NCBI GenBank assembly: GCA_041671765.1
Contig: JBAZAX010000001.1
Coordinates: 29,211-93,210, forward strand
DNA: 64,000 bases
Reading direction: 5' to 3'
Origin: JBAZAX01 sp041671765
GTDB lineage: Bacteria > Babelota > Babeliae > Babelales > RVW-14
A program made the position numbers and the translations under genes. The notes below the pieces were generated by a model, which made no database searches, was not told the DNA's origin, and saw nothing but the letters and a program-made list of their open reading frames with translations. Shown piece by piece: positions 1 to 8,886 of this stretch. Every line of letters starts with the position of its first letter. The first letter of the stretch is position 1.

Positions 1-741
1 GGGGAAATCGGTTTTAAAAAAAGAGGGTATCTTGTTCCCAAAGTCAAAAACCCAAAAGATTTCATTGTTTATTATTCTGCAACATGCCAAGATCCAACGA
101 TATCTGGAATTTTTTGCTCACTCCATTTTTATCCGAATGATTTCGGCACATTACAATGCCTAGAAAATGCCATTTTTACAATAAGCGATAATTCTTTTAC
201 CGGTGAGCATAGACCAACAAAAACAAATACGATTGCACTCCATTTCAATAATATTTCAGAAATAAGCCCGGAAAAAATTATAGAAATTTTAGAAATTGCT
301 TTTCAACAGCATAAAATCAGCATAAGCCATCAAATCCCATCCTCTCTGGGAAATTTAGTTTTTGAAAGTAGCAGATTTGAATTTAAGAAAATCGTCACCT
401 TAAAAACCGATCCTGTAGATTGTGTAATTTACTATGAATTAATCAATCCGGAATGCATTTTTGATAAATTAATTAATGTAGTTTATTCTTTGCATTTTTA
501 TAAAGAAGCCTCTACTAATTCATATATCTGCTTAGCAAATTCCACATGTACGCTAAAAAATAATACTCGTTCAATTTTCTCCAAAGATAATCCGTTTTTA
601 TCTCAGCAAAATAAAGTTTTCATAACGGCGGAATATTTCGATTATATGCCAATATTAGGACCGGATTTGGTTTTAAAACTCTTAACAGATTTACATCAAT
701 TCACAATAAACGAAATAGCCCTATCAATATCGAGGTTTTAA
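1..741 (+). CDS. Unknown protein, 5' end outside window
   Basis: The frame is open from the first base to the TAA at 739-741, giving at least 246 residues. An internal ATG at 490 would give only 83 residues, but the open frame upstream shows the gene is longer and starts before the window. The protein is rich in Ile, Phe and Asn, has no obvious membrane segment in the visible part, and contains no motif I recognise. A strong hairpin follows about 40 bases after the stop. Function unknown; that it is a real gene is fairly sure from the long open frame and the terminator. Confidence 0.6.
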   Translation, partial: GEIGFKKRGYLVPKVKNPKDFIVYYSATCQDPTISGIFCSLHFYPNDFGTLQCLENAIFTISDNSFTGEHRPTKTNTIALHFNNISEISPEKIIEILEIAFQQHKISISHQIPSSLGNLVFESSRFEFKKIVTLKTDPVDCVIYYELINPECIFDKLINVVYSLHFYKEASTNSYICLANSTCTLKNNTRSIFSKDNPFLSQQNKVFITAEYFDYMPILGPDLVLKLLTDLHQFTINEIALSISRF

Positions 742-783
742 AAAAAATTTTGGATATTTGCTTAAAAATTCTTCTCTAAAAAT

Positions 784-828
784 AAAAAGAGGCTTGTTAT
801 CCAATGAGTGGATAACAAGCCTCTTTTT
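784..828. terminator. Bidirectional intrinsic terminator
   Basis: A perfect 19-bp stem (784-802 with 810-828) with a 7-base loop has an A-run on its left edge and a T-run on its right edge. It lies between two convergent genes, so it can end transcription from both sides. Confidence 0.9.
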
Positions 829-849
829 ATTTTTTAGTTTATCCTGACG

Positions 850-1221
850 CTAGTCGTTTGTGTCATTTGAGTCTTGCTTTTCGCCTGAATCAAGTGTCAA
901 TTTCAAACCTTCACTAATAGTAACTGACTTAGTATTCTCATCAATTTTTATGCTATTTGAACCATTGTCGTCTGTCACTGTTATTGTTGTAACGTGAGGC
1001 ATAAGAAAGCTTGGAACAGGAAATGAACCATGCGGCTCACTAACAATGATTACTAGTGAAGCACTTCTATGAGGCTCCACCGAAAGGGTATGGTTGTCCG
1101 AATCTCTTACATCAACTGTTACATCCGTGTCATTATTGATTGATATCGTGCGACTGTGGCTGCCCGCCATACAACTAAAAGAAACTATTGATACTATCGC
1201 TACTGCTAATAATTTTTTCAT
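850..1221 (-). CDS. Small exported protein of unknown function
   Basis: A 123-residue protein starting MKKLLAVAIV with a typical signal peptide. Cleavage is probably near MAGS (residues 18-21). A Cys at about residue 17 could be a lipidation site, but the lipobox is poor. The mature part is rich in Thr, Ser, Val and Asp and looks like a small beta-sandwich; the tail is acidic. A GGGGGA ribosome site lies about 5 bases before the ATG. It is convergent with the partial gene at the left edge and shares its terminator. No family recognised. Confidence 0.65.
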   Translation of the reverse strand: MKKLLAVAIVSIVSFSCMAGSHSRTISINNDTDVTVDVRDSDNHTLSVEPHRSASLVIIVSEPHGSFPVPSFLMPHVTTITVTDDNGSNSIKIDENTKSVTISEGLKLTLDSGEKQDSNDTND

Positions 1222-1360
1222 TTTTATCCCCCTAAATTCCCTAAACTTTTTTTAATATTTTTCTATGACTACTCCCCTATTTTTAGCACTCTCCTTTCCG
1301 TTTTTTAATTTTAATTCAAACATCATTACTAGCCTGATACAACTACTTTACTTATTTTAT

Positions 1361-1392
1361 GTATAAATAGTAAATAAATTTATTATTTATAC
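1361..1392. repeat. AT-rich palindrome in a gene-free stretch
   Basis: GTATAAATAG at 1361 is mirrored by TATTTATAC ending at 1392, giving about 15 bp of stem with one mismatch. It lies in the roughly 480-base gap 1222-1701, where I see no coding frame. It could be a weak terminator or a protein-binding site for either flanking gene. Confidence 0.4.
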
Positions 1393-1701
1393 GCTCTTAG
1401 CATGAGGAATAATAGTTGGGTGTATATTGGGCTTGTTAGAAAACTTTTTGTATTTTGAGTTTAGCGAGGCTGCATAGGTCTTAATCAGCCTTTCTTAAAG
1501 TATCTTTACCGGTAGCATCAAAAAATTTATTTATATCGACTATCTCCCGCAGACCAATGCCTCCTTTCTCCCTCTATTTTACCTTGCAGCAAATAAAAAT
1601 ATAATTTAGGGTACAGGCTGTTGAGCTCACCAGACATATCTGCTAATCTTGAGCAAATTGGGGCTTATAAATTTAATAATACGAATGCAAAGAGGATTAT
1701 A

Positions 1702-2607
1702 ATGGTTGGTTTGTTAAAATGGCCAAAAACAAAATTTACACTTTTTACGTTGGTATTTATCAGTTCAACAATTATGCCGTTTATGCCATTAAGAAGTAAC
1801 TGGTTTTTCAAAGAGCCACCTTATGGGGTATTTAAGCAAATTGAAACATACAGTGAAATTAAAAATATATTTGACGCCTGCGATGAAAACACGCTTATTA
1901 CATTCGATGTTGATAGTACATTGATCATGTCACACGATGTTATGGCAAATTTTGAATTTCCATCAATATGGTTCGCAATTCGAGCACTACTCAAGTATCC
2001 AGAACTCATCTGGAACAAAAAATCGATAGAACCAATCCTAAGCGTTGTGTTTGAACAAGCAGAACGTTTCGTTTTTGATCCTGATATTGTTCCTATCATT
2101 CAACAGCTACAAAAACAAAACTGCAAAACAGTTGCTCTTACAATGATGTGGAATGGAGCTTATGGAAATATTAAAAACATGCCCGAGTGGCGCGCAAGCA
2201 TGTTAGAAAAATTCAATATCAATTTTGATGAACAATTTCCAGATACAGAATTTAAATCTCTTCCAAAAAATAGAGGGTTGCATCCCTGCCTTTACAAGGG
2301 CATCCTTTGCACTAATCATATAGATAAGGGAAAAGTCCTAGGGGCGTTTTTGGATCACAATAAATTTAAACCTACACTTATCATCTCTTTTGATGATCAA
2401 AAAAAACAGCTTAATTCTATTGCAAGCGAATGCGCTAAAAGAAAAATTGCCTTTTCAGGCTATCAAATGGTTGGATGGAAAAAATACTGCAACGAGTGGA
2501 ATACCAGTCGAGCCCTTTTACAACTTGATTTTCTTATGAATGACAAAGTGTGGCTGACCGATAGCGAAGCGGATGCTATACTTTCTGGGGAAATAAAAAG
2601 CGCATAA
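1702..2607 (+). CDS. DUF2608-like HAD-type protein
   Basis: A 301-residue protein. The start is taken at ATG 1702 because AGAGGA lies 5 bases before it; a TTG at 1621 in the same frame has no ribosome site. An N-terminal hydrophobic segment (about residues 8-25) suggests export or a membrane anchor. The motif ITFDVDSTL at about residue 65 matches the DxDxT nucleophile motif of HAD phosphatases, and ISFDDQ near residue 230 resembles the late acidic motif. This layout fits DUF2608 proteins, known from Legionella, Chlamydiae and Dependentiae. Substrate unknown. The family is assigned from memory of the motif, so confidence is moderate. Confidence 0.65.
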   Translation: MVGLLKWPKTKFTLFTLVFISSTIMPFMPLRSNWFFKEPPYGVFKQIETYSEIKNIFDACDENTLITFDVDSTLIMSHDVMANFEFPSIWFAIRALLKYPELIWNKKSIEPILSVVFEQAERFVFDPDIVPIIQQLQKQNCKTVALTMMWNGAYGNIKNMPEWRASMLEKFNINFDEQFPDTEFKSLPKNRGLHPCLYKGILCTNHIDKGKVLGAFLDHNKFKPTLIISFDDQKKQLNSIASECAKRKIAFSGYQMVGWKKYCNEWNTSRALLQLDFLMNDKVWLTDSEADAILSGEIKSA

Positions 2608-2625
2608 AAACAATTTTTGTGTTAT

Positions 2626-3297
2626 TTATACATGTTTAAATTTAAAAACTCGATCAAATCTCCGTTTAGCATCCTTTTTAAACCAAAGATAAACTATTCC
2701 TTCATTTTCGTATGGGAACCTATCTGAATCGCTACAAACAACATCTCTCCCTAATCCGAATTTATGAGCCAAACTCATTAACAAATCAGCTTCACCCTGT
2801 AGCTGTTTTGTTTTAGAAAAAGCCAAATAACTATTTGGCATATTTGGGTAAGCTAAGCTTCCAGATTTACCAGATGCAACGAAAATCCAATTCCATTTTA
2901 AAGCTTCCATAGCATTTATATACATACGTTTAAGCCGCATATAAATATCATCTTTGTAATCAAAAGTACCATCGGAAGGCAACAAAATTAATTCACCCAT
3001 AGATTGATCTTGTTCATCTTGCGCTTGAGTTGATTTACATGCATAAACTAACAATCCAAGACCTATGTTCAAAGTTAAATATGCACAAATTTCACCATCA
3101 TTCAAATATTTAATTTGTAATAATCTACGACTTTTATCAAATTGATCACATTTTTGTTGAAATAAATTCATCATTAAATATGCACACATATCCGGAATAT
3201 CATCTATATCTTTAATCGGCTCAGGATATTCCGTAGCACCAAACAAACTTGTCCATAACAAACATACAAAAGCCATAACCAATTTTTTCTTGTTCAT
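2626..3297 (-). CDS. Exported protein of unknown function
   Basis: A 223-residue protein with a clear signal peptide (MNKKKLVMAF, cleavage near residue 21). The mature part has several Cys residues (MCAYLMM, ICAYL, VYACKS, DVVCS), which could form disulphides outside the cytoplasm. A hydrophobic stretch LTLNIGLGLLVYAC lies near residue 75. It is convergent with the DUF2608-like gene 18 bases away. No family recognised; the signal peptide and clean frame support a real gene. Confidence 0.6.
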   Translation of the reverse strand: MNKKKLVMAFVCLLWTSLFGATEYPEPIKDIDDIPDMCAYLMMNLFQQKCDQFDKSRRLLQIKYLNDGEICAYLTLNIGLGLLVYACKSTQAQDEQDQSMGELILLPSDGTFDYKDDIYMRLKRMYINAMEALKWNWIFVASGKSGSLAYPNMPNSYLAFSKTKQLQGEADLLMSLAHKFGLGRDVVCSDSDRFPYENEGIVYLWFKKDAKRRFDRVFKFKHV

Positions 3298-3537
3298 AAA
3301 TTACCCAGTCTAAACAACACAATCCTGTAACATTAATAATTGACATGGCTTAAAATATAAATTAAAAAACCATTGAATTGCAAGACAACAATGCATTACA
3401 TAGTCAAAAATCAAACTAATGACAAATTCTCTATTCATAATATTTTTTATGTATATAATCCTAAATCTGCAATGGTTATTCTAACTCAGTGACTAATTAA
3501 AAAATATAAGAAAATTAGAAATTAAGAAAATTATAAA

Positions 3538-4113
3538 ATGGTACCTAAATCTAAAATCAATCTTATTAAAGAAGATCAGGAACATATCAAAAAAATGGTC
3601 GCTCAAGGAGCAACAGAAGATGAATTTAAATCGTTTATGTACTTATGTCATGAATATAACCTTGATCCGCTTAAAAAAGAAATTTATTTTATTAAGTACG
3701 GTGGTAGGTCAACCGTAATTACAAGCAGGGACGGTTATCTTAAAATCGCAAATCTTAATGAGCACTTTAATGGCATAGAAAGCGAAGTGGTTTATCAGGG
3801 CGATGTGCTTACCAAAAGAGATGATGGAAGCTTACTAATCACTTATGGCCCCGATCACCTCGTTTTCGATAAATCGAAACTAACCGGAGCCTTTTGCAAT
3901 GTTTTTCGCAAAGACCGCGAAAAGGCAACTGCTGTATTTGTTAGTATTAAAGAGTATTACAAAAAAGATGCACCTATTTGGCAACAGTATACAAATGCAA
4001 TGATTCTTAAGGTGGCAGAAGCAATGGCACTTAAGCGTGCATTTGCCATCAGTGGACTGGTCACCAAAGAAGAGATTGAGGGCAAGGAATCAATTGAGGT
4101 TGAGTCGAGTTGA
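3538..4113 (+). CDS. RecT/Bet-family single-strand annealing protein
   Basis: A 191-residue protein resembling phage recombination protein Bet (RecT family), which binds ssDNA and anneals complementary strands. Typical features are the early MYLCHEYNLDPLKKEIYF segment, then VITSRDGYLKIA, and the late MILKVAEAMALKRAF helix. It is shorter than lambda Bet (about 260 residues) and ends soon after the core, so the variable C-terminal tail is missing. A small helix-hairpin-helix gene follows after one base. No exonuclease partner is visible. Such genes belong to phages and integrative elements, in line with the accessory character of this stretch. Confidence 0.85.
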   Translation: MVPKSKINLIKEDQEHIKKMVAQGATEDEFKSFMYLCHEYNLDPLKKEIYFIKYGGRSTVITSRDGYLKIANLNEHFNGIESEVVYQGDVLTKRDDGSLLITYGPDHLVFDKSKLTGAFCNVFRKDREKATAVFVSIKEYYKKDAPIWQQYTNAMILKVAEAMALKRAFAISGLVTKEEIEGKESIEVESS

Positions 4114-4114
4114 A

Positions 4115-4393
4115 ATGAATAAAAAATCTCGTACAAAAAATGAGCTACGCTCACTTATGAACGTTGGACCCGCAACACAGAAAGATCTTACTCTTTTAGG
4201 AATTACAACAATAGATCAACTTGCACAAGCAAATCCTGATGAGTTGTATGAGCGTTTACAACAAATCACAAAAACCAAACACGACCCATGCGTTTGGGAT
4301 GTGTTTGCTGCAATTATACATGAAGCAAATATGGGAGAAAAAATACCATGGTGGCATTGGACGTCAATTCGAAAAGCAAGAAATTATAAATAA
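4115..4393 (+). CDS. Helix-hairpin-helix protein, Cdd1-like
   Basis: A 92-residue protein starting at ATG 4115, one base after the RecT stop. A longer frame beginning at 4037 overlaps recT and is unlikely. LRSLMNVGPATQKDLTLLGI is a helix-hairpin-helix DNA-binding element followed by TIDQLAQANPDELYERL, the pattern of the Pathogenicity-locus (Cdd1) family. The C-terminus MGEKIPWWHW is also typical. It probably binds DNA non-specifically. Coupling to recT suggests a joint role in recombination; this pairing is inference. Confidence 0.75.
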   Translation: MNKKSRTKNELRSLMNVGPATQKDLTLLGITTIDQLAQANPDELYERLQQITKTKHDPCVWDVFAAIIHEANMGEKIPWWHWTSIRKARNYK

Positions 4394-4401
4394 TATCGAG
4401 C

Positions 4402-4443
4402 GTAGGTGCATAATATTTCACATTTGAAATATTATGCACCTAT
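4402..4443. terminator. Long perfect hairpin after recT operon
   Basis: The arms 4404-4420 and 4425-4441 are perfectly complementary (17 bp) with a 4-base loop, and extend by one further A-T pair and one wobble. There is no T-run on the right, so it may be a Rho-independent terminator lacking its tail, a processing site or a binding site. Confidence 0.5.
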
Positions 4444-4539
4444 ATGGCTTCTATCTCAACCAAAACATTTACAATGAAATAAACGTCTAGTATTCTCAAT
4501 CTAGGGTTTAAGTTTAGGGATTTTTTAAGGGAACCGAAC

Positions 4540-5355
4540 ATGATTTCAAAAAAAGTGCTTTCCATTATTATATGCTCGTTTGCATTATCATCTACAAATT
4601 TTGCCATGCAGGATGATCAGTATATAAAAAGTAAAATAAGAAGAGCAATTGATACAACCATAATTATAGCAAAACAAAAAGCTCAACAAATTTCTCAATT
4701 CGCACAAGAACATAAAATTGCTATCGGAACCATCTTAGGATTTATCACTCTTGTTTCAATCGCAAATAATTTGTCATTCATACAACACGATTTGATTGGC
4801 GACGGAATTTTACGTAACCTACCTGATCATTGGCAAAATTTTGTCGACAAAAACATTGTAGAATTTACAACAACAACTGAAGCAAAAGAGGCCGCAAATA
4901 AAGCAATTGCTGATCTGCAAGCATTAGACGAATCAATTTTAAAAACATTTAGTAGTGAAGCGGCAAATATTGCTGAAATTCAGCAGGTAAAGGAATATCG
5001 CAGATGGCAAAACAAATTATACGATGAACATACAAAACCTGAATTAAGAGAAACATATCACACGTGGTATGAAAACGATCCGGTTAACGACAATGATAAA
5101 TCATGGTTATACCAAGCCGTCAAAAAAGGCATAGACATAGATGGTTTTATCAACAACCTTAAACACAGCTTGGCTACTGCAAATAATATCGATTCTATTA
5201 GGACTTTAGAAAATAAAGCAAAAGAAGATATTAAAGGCGCATGCAGCAATGTAAGAACATATCAAGAAAAGCCATTCTACAACGAAAAATTAACACCGGA
5301 AAAACAAATTATCGATCAAGAAATTAGCAAGATTTTAACAGATAAGTGCTCTTAA
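4540..5355 (+). CDS. Exported helical protein of unknown function
   Basis: A 271-residue protein with a signal peptide (MISKKVLSIIICSFALSS, cleavage near TNFAM). A second hydrophobic segment IAIGTILGFITLVSIA at about residues 60-76 may anchor it in a membrane. The rest is rich in Lys, Glu and Ala and looks mostly helical, with a Trp/Tyr-rich patch (RRWQNKLYDEH, YHTWYENDP). Ribosome site AAGGGAACC lies before the ATG. No family recognised. Confidence 0.6.
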   Translation: MISKKVLSIIICSFALSSTNFAMQDDQYIKSKIRRAIDTTIIIAKQKAQQISQFAQEHKIAIGTILGFITLVSIANNLSFIQHDLIGDGILRNLPDHWQNFVDKNIVEFTTTTEAKEAANKAIADLQALDESILKTFSSEAANIAEIQQVKEYRRWQNKLYDEHTKPELRETYHTWYENDPVNDNDKSWLYQAVKKGIDIDGFINNLKHSLATANNIDSIRTLENKAKEDIKGACSNVRTYQEKPFYNEKLTPEKQIIDQEISKILTDKCS

Positions 5356-5430
5356 GCTTTTAATTAGCAAGCTTTGATTTATATAATACTAAATTATCAT
5401 ATAATGAATTTTTTACATGGTAACTACAAA

Positions 5431-6234
5431 TCACGACTCAGAATTGAACATATGGTGTAAATAATATTCTGGGTTGTCTAAAAATTGCTTGGTAATTTGA
5501 TAATGTTCCGTATCGGTATATCGAATGGTTGATAATTTTTCTGAATCACATGAATAGATAGTTGAATTTGGATATGCCAAAAGTATCGGAGAATGAGTAG
5601 CAATTATAAATTGTGCATTAGAACTTTTGCACATTTCATTAATAATAATCATGAGTGAAAGCTGACGTTGAGGTGAAAGCGCAGCCTCCGGTTCATCCAA
5701 AATGAAGAACCCATTTTTCCCAATACGATTTTTGAAAAATGATAAAAAGCTTTCTCCATGAGACTGTTCATGCAGTGATTTCCCTCCATACGAAGCATAG
5801 GCCCTATAAGCACCTTCCCCACCATCTTTTGCTATTGTATCAAGATAATTGGCAATATTAAAAAAACTTTCCGCTCTAAAAAAATATCCATCTTGTGGCT
5901 TTTTACGCCAAGAAAGTACAAACGATTGGGCAAGTAATTCAGTCCCCACGTAGGTATTCTGATTGGATGTTTTGAAATGAATATTCTTGCTGCCACCTTC
6001 AGGACCAAAACCAGCTTTTAAGGCCATGGCTTCAAGAATGGTTGACTTACCCGTACCATTTTCACCAACAAAAAAAGTTACTTGTGTTGGAAAGACAATA
6101 TCTTGAAGATTTTTGACGATAGATAATGAAAACGGATAACAAGTTCGATTATTATCATTTATTTGAGTAAAATCAATTTTAACTTTATCAAGCAATGGAC
6201 CATCGAAAACCTTATTGCAACTTTGTTTATTCAT
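5431..6234 (-). CDS. AAA family ATPase (COG3910-like)
   Basis: A 267-residue ABC/SMC-type ATPase. Walker A GENGTGKST begins at residue 57. The signature-like segment is near HGESFLSFF, Walker B is FFILDEPEAALS, and the switch His is in IATHSP. This order and length fit the small stand-alone ATPases of COG3910. Its biological role is not established; relatives occur beside restriction and defence genes but also alone. No nuclease partner lies next to it here, so I do not call it a defence system. The start has no strong ribosome site. Confidence 0.8.
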   Translation of the reverse strand: MNKQSCNKVFDGPLLDKVKIDFTQINDNNRTCYPFSLSIVKNLQDIVFPTQVTFFVGENGTGKSTILEAMALKAGFGPEGGSKNIHFKTSNQNTYVGTELLAQSFVLSWRKKPQDGYFFRAESFFNIANYLDTIAKDGGEGAYRAYASYGGKSLHEQSHGESFLSFFKNRIGKNGFFILDEPEAALSPQRQLSLMIIINEMCKSSNAQFIIATHSPILLAYPNSTIYSCDSEKLSTIRYTDTEHYQITKQFLDNPEYYLHHMFNSES

Positions 6235-6337
6235 GTTCTAAAAATTCATTTTAATGGGATAACAACTTTGAAGATGGGGTTGCTATAAAATTTTGCATTC
6301 CTATGCAACCCCATTATTTACAAATTAAATCTAAATT

Positions 6338-7273
6338 TTATTTTTTATGTGCAACAAATTTTAGGCTTGATATAGGCAACACTTTATCACCAAACCATTT
6401 TTTACTAATATCTTTATCTTCATCGATAATTGTTATATCAAAACCTGCTTTTTTTAGCAAATCCAAGTATTTATCTTTTAAGATCGCACCACTTACGCAG
6501 GCACTCAGTAGCTTTTTGTCATTTTTTTGTTCTTTCGTTAACTCTCCGGTTAACACAACATCAGAAATAGCCATCTTTCCACCGACCTTAAGAACTCTAA
6601 ACGCTTCTTGAAATACTTTTTCTTTATTCGGAGCAAGGTTAATAACACAGTTACTCATAATTACATCGACTGAATCATTATCAACAGGCAAATTTTCTAT
6701 GTCGCCCAAACGAAATTCAACATTATTTAATTTATATTTTATCGCATTTTTGCGAGCTTTATCTATCATAGCTTGGGTCATATCAACACCAATAACCTTC
6801 CCTTGCTCCCCAACTTTATGAGCTGCCAAAAAGCAATCAAGTCCAGCCCCTGATCCAAGATCTAATATAGTATCACCTTTTTTGATTTGTCCAAGGTTAG
6901 TAGGGTTGCCACAACCAAGACCTAAATTAGCGTCTGCTAATGACTCTATTTCTTTTTTTGTATATCCAATATCTTCTGAAAGTTTTCCGCCTCCACCACA
7001 ACAACCACCCATTGGGCAAACAGAACCACCCTTATTCGCTACGTTGCCATAGGCTTCCTTGATTACGTCTTTTGTTTCTTTGTCTGCGGCATTTCCAGAG
7101 AATTTGCTATTTTTTATTGTGCAACAACTACCACTACAAGAATTACAACACGATTTATCATCAAGATCACATTTTTTTGTGGTGCTTGAGCAAGCAGGAA
7201 GATAAAAAATAACAATTATTAATGCCAATATTGATGATAAAGTAAGGCCTGTCAAAATAAGCGAATTTTCCAT
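6338..7273 (-). CDS. arsM: Arsenite S-adenosylmethionine methyltransferase, membrane-anchored form
   Basis: A 311-residue ArsM-type enzyme that would methylate As(III) with S-adenosylmethionine. SAM motif I DLGSGAGLDCF is at about residue 138, and acidic motif VIGVDMT follows. Cys 121, Cys 209 (SNCVIN) and Cys 259 (SACVSG) sit where ArsM enzymes bind arsenic. Unusually, residues 1-27 form a hydrophobic segment ending in LPAC, followed by a Cys-rich linker (Cys 28, 35, 42, 43, 46, 50, 51) and a second cluster at 86-92. The enzyme is therefore probably membrane- or lipid-anchored. It is the last gene of the ars operon, 8 bases after the permease. Confidence 0.88.
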   Translation of the reverse strand: MENSLILTGLTLSSILALIIVIFYLPACSSTTKKCDLDDKSCCNSCSGSCCTIKNSKFSGNAADKETKDVIKEAYGNVANKGGSVCPMGGCCGGGGKLSEDIGYTKKEIESLADANLGLGCGNPTNLGQIKKGDTILDLGSGAGLDCFLAAHKVGEQGKVIGVDMTQAMIDKARKNAIKYKLNNVEFRLGDIENLPVDNDSVDVIMSNCVINLAPNKEKVFQEAFRVLKVGGKMAISDVVLTGELTKEQKNDKKLLSACVSGAILKDKYLDLLKKAGFDITIIDEDKDISKKWFGDKVLPISSLKFVAHKK

Positions 7274-7281
7274 AATACTCC

Positions 7282-8250
7282 TTAGTAAAGTAAAAAATTA
7301 AACATGTACCCGGTAAATAAAATTCCCAAGCCTACAATTGTTGCAAAAATGATAAGTAGTTTGGTTTTCATGATTTTTTTAAGTATCAAAAACTCTGGAA
7401 GCGAAAGCCCTGTTACAGCCATCATAAAAGCAAGTGTTGTGCCAATGGCAACACCTTTTTGGGTAAGAACAGAGACAAGCGGCATAACCCCTGCAGCATT
7501 CGAATAAAGCGGGATACCAACGAGAGTTGCAACAAGGACAGAGTACCATGAATTGCCTCCGGCATAGCGGACAATAAATTCTGTTGGCACATAGCCATGT
7601 ATCCAGGCCCCCACACCAATACCAATCACAATGTATGGCAAAATCTTAACAAGCGTTTCACTCGTATAATCTTTTGCAGATTGTATTCGTTGAGGCCAAG
7701 TTAATTGCATAGGCACCAAAGAAGTGTTACGGTTGCTAACACCAAATTTTTCAATGAGATGTTGAACATTTAACTTTCCTATTACAAACCCAGCTATAAC
7801 AGCAATCAGGTAACCACTGGCAATATATATAAAAGTAGTCTTCCATCCAAATAATCCGAGCAGTAGAACAATCGCTACTTCATTAATCATCGGAGATGCA
7901 ATCAGGAACGAAAATGTTACGCCTATGGGAACACCAGCCTCAATAAACCCTAAAAAAAGAGGAATGGCGCTACACGTACAAAATGGAGTAATTATACCAA
8001 AAGCTGCTGCCATAAGATTGCCGGTTATTTGATATTTATGAGAAAGAATGGATCGTATTTTTTCTGCCGGTATGAACGACCGAATAATCGATACAATAAA
8101 AATAATAACCGTTAAAAGAATAAGAATTTTTATTGTATCAAAAATAAAAAAGTTTACGGCATCAGCCAAGACACTGCCTTTAGATATCGAAAATATGCTG
8201 TAAGTAAGCCAATCCGCAAAGCATTGAACTAGATAAAAAATGCTCATCAC
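7282..8250 (-). CDS. Permease of the YraQ/ArsP (DUF318) family
   Basis: A 322-residue protein with about eight to ten membrane segments. TPFCTCSAIPLFLGF, with two neighbouring Cys, is the family hallmark, and ASPMINEVA follows as in other members. ArsP members export trivalent organoarsenicals, the products of ArsM, so this gene next to arsM would make a methylate-and-export route. The substrate is inferred from context and family; other members have unknown substrates. It lies 5 bases after the thioredoxin-like gene. Confidence 0.85.
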   Translation of the reverse strand: MMSIFYLVQCFADWLTYSIFSISKGSVLADAVNFFIFDTIKILILLTVIIFIVSIIRSFIPAEKIRSILSHKYQITGNLMAAAFGIITPFCTCSAIPLFLGFIEAGVPIGVTFSFLIASPMINEVAIVLLLGLFGWKTTFIYIASGYLIAVIAGFVIGKLNVQHLIEKFGVSNRNTSLVPMQLTWPQRIQSAKDYTSETLVKILPYIVIGIGVGAWIHGYVPTEFIVRYAGGNSWYSVLVATLVGIPLYSNAAGVMPLVSVLTQKGVAIGTTLAFMMAVTGLSLPEFLILKKIMKTKLLIIFATIVGLGILFTGYMFNFLLY

Positions 8251-8255
8251 TCCCC

Positions 8256-8495
8256 CTACTTATTATCTTTTATTAATTTTATGATTTCATCAACCGATGG
8301 ATTTCGCCCATACATAACAACCTTTTCATCTATTACAAGAGCCGGAGAACTCATAATTCCATAAGATAGGATGGTTTGAATATCTGTAACCTTGATAACA
8401 TCAGCCTGTAACCCAAGTTGCCTCAAAGCTTCTTTGGTATTATTTTCAAGCCTTGCACATCCTGCGCAACCAGCCCCTAAAATTTTAATAATCAC
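8256..8495 (-). CDS. Thioredoxin-like small redox protein
   Basis: A 79-residue protein starting at a GTG (8495-8493) that overlaps the arsR stop codon by one base, with AAGGAG about 6 bases upstream inside arsR. A longer frame from 8522 is in arsR and less likely. The active site is CAGC (residues 10-13), and SSPALVIDEKV contains the cis-Pro segment. This fits the redox-active disulphide protein 2 family found in arsenic and permease operons. It probably supplies electrons or handles thiol-bound metalloid for the adjacent permease; the exact partner is inferred. Confidence 0.85.
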   Translation of the reverse strand: MIIKILGAGCAGCARLENNTKEALRQLGLQADVIKVTDIQTILSYGIMSSPALVIDEKVVMYGRNPSVDEIIKLIKDNK

Positions 8496-8833
8496 TAGAG
8501 CTCCTTTTTTGTTAACATACAATCTAACAATTCTTTGTATTTTTTCATAAATTGATAATCAACTGAATAAAAAACATTTAGGCCTTCTTTTCGTGATTTA
8601 AGCAACCCAAAATCCTTTAAGGCTTTAAGATGGTGCGACGTTAAATTTTGAGGAAGCTCAAGATATTGCCATATATTGCAAACACATTGTTCGCCATGTT
8701 TTAAGAGAATGCATAAAATCTTAAGCCTATTTTCTTCGGCTATTATTTTTAAAAATTCAACCGTGGGCTTCAAGTTTTTTAGCGATTGCTTCTTAGAACA
8801 ACAATCTATTTCGGAATAACAACCTACTTTCAC
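8495..8833 (-). CDS. arsR: ArsR/SmtB-family metalloid-responsive repressor
   Basis: A 112-residue winged-helix repressor. The start is GTG 8833 with TAGGAG 7 bases upstream. Cys 50 and Cys 52 in QCVCNI match the CVC motif by which ArsR senses As(III)/Sb(III). The recognition helix is about residues 62-76 (NLTSHHLKALKDFG). Extra Cys residues 5, 11 and 12 at the N-terminus could give the third thiol. It heads the operon arsR-trx-permease-arsM. A promoter and dyad operator directly upstream fit autorepression released by metalloid. Confidence 0.92.
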   Translation of the reverse strand: MKVGCYSEIDCCSKKQSLKNLKPTVEFLKIIAEENRLKILCILLKHGEQCVCNIWQYLELPQNLTSHHLKALKDFGLLKSRKEGLNVFYSVDYQFMKKYKELLDCMLTKKEL

Positions 8834-8855
8834 ATCAATCTCCTACGAAATTTAC

Positions 8856-8886
8856 ATCAATCAATATTGATACAGTTTTGATTGAT
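8856..8886. promoter_or_regulatory. Candidate ArsR operator
   Basis: ATCAATCAA (8856-8864) and TTGATTGAT (8878-8886) form a 9-bp inverted repeat. Nested within lies the perfect 12-bp palindrome ATCAATATTGAT (8860-8871). The dyad touches the -10 box of the arsR promoter, as expected of a repressor site. Confidence 0.7.

Noticed and set aside
1222..1701. Att site at the left end of the accessory region
   Set aside because: I looked for a copy of the tRNA-Asn 3' end here and in the other large gaps and found none.
5431..6234. Defence system based on the AAA ATPase
   Set aside because: No nuclease, reverse transcriptase or toxin partner lies next to it; neighbours are an unknown exported protein and the ars operon.
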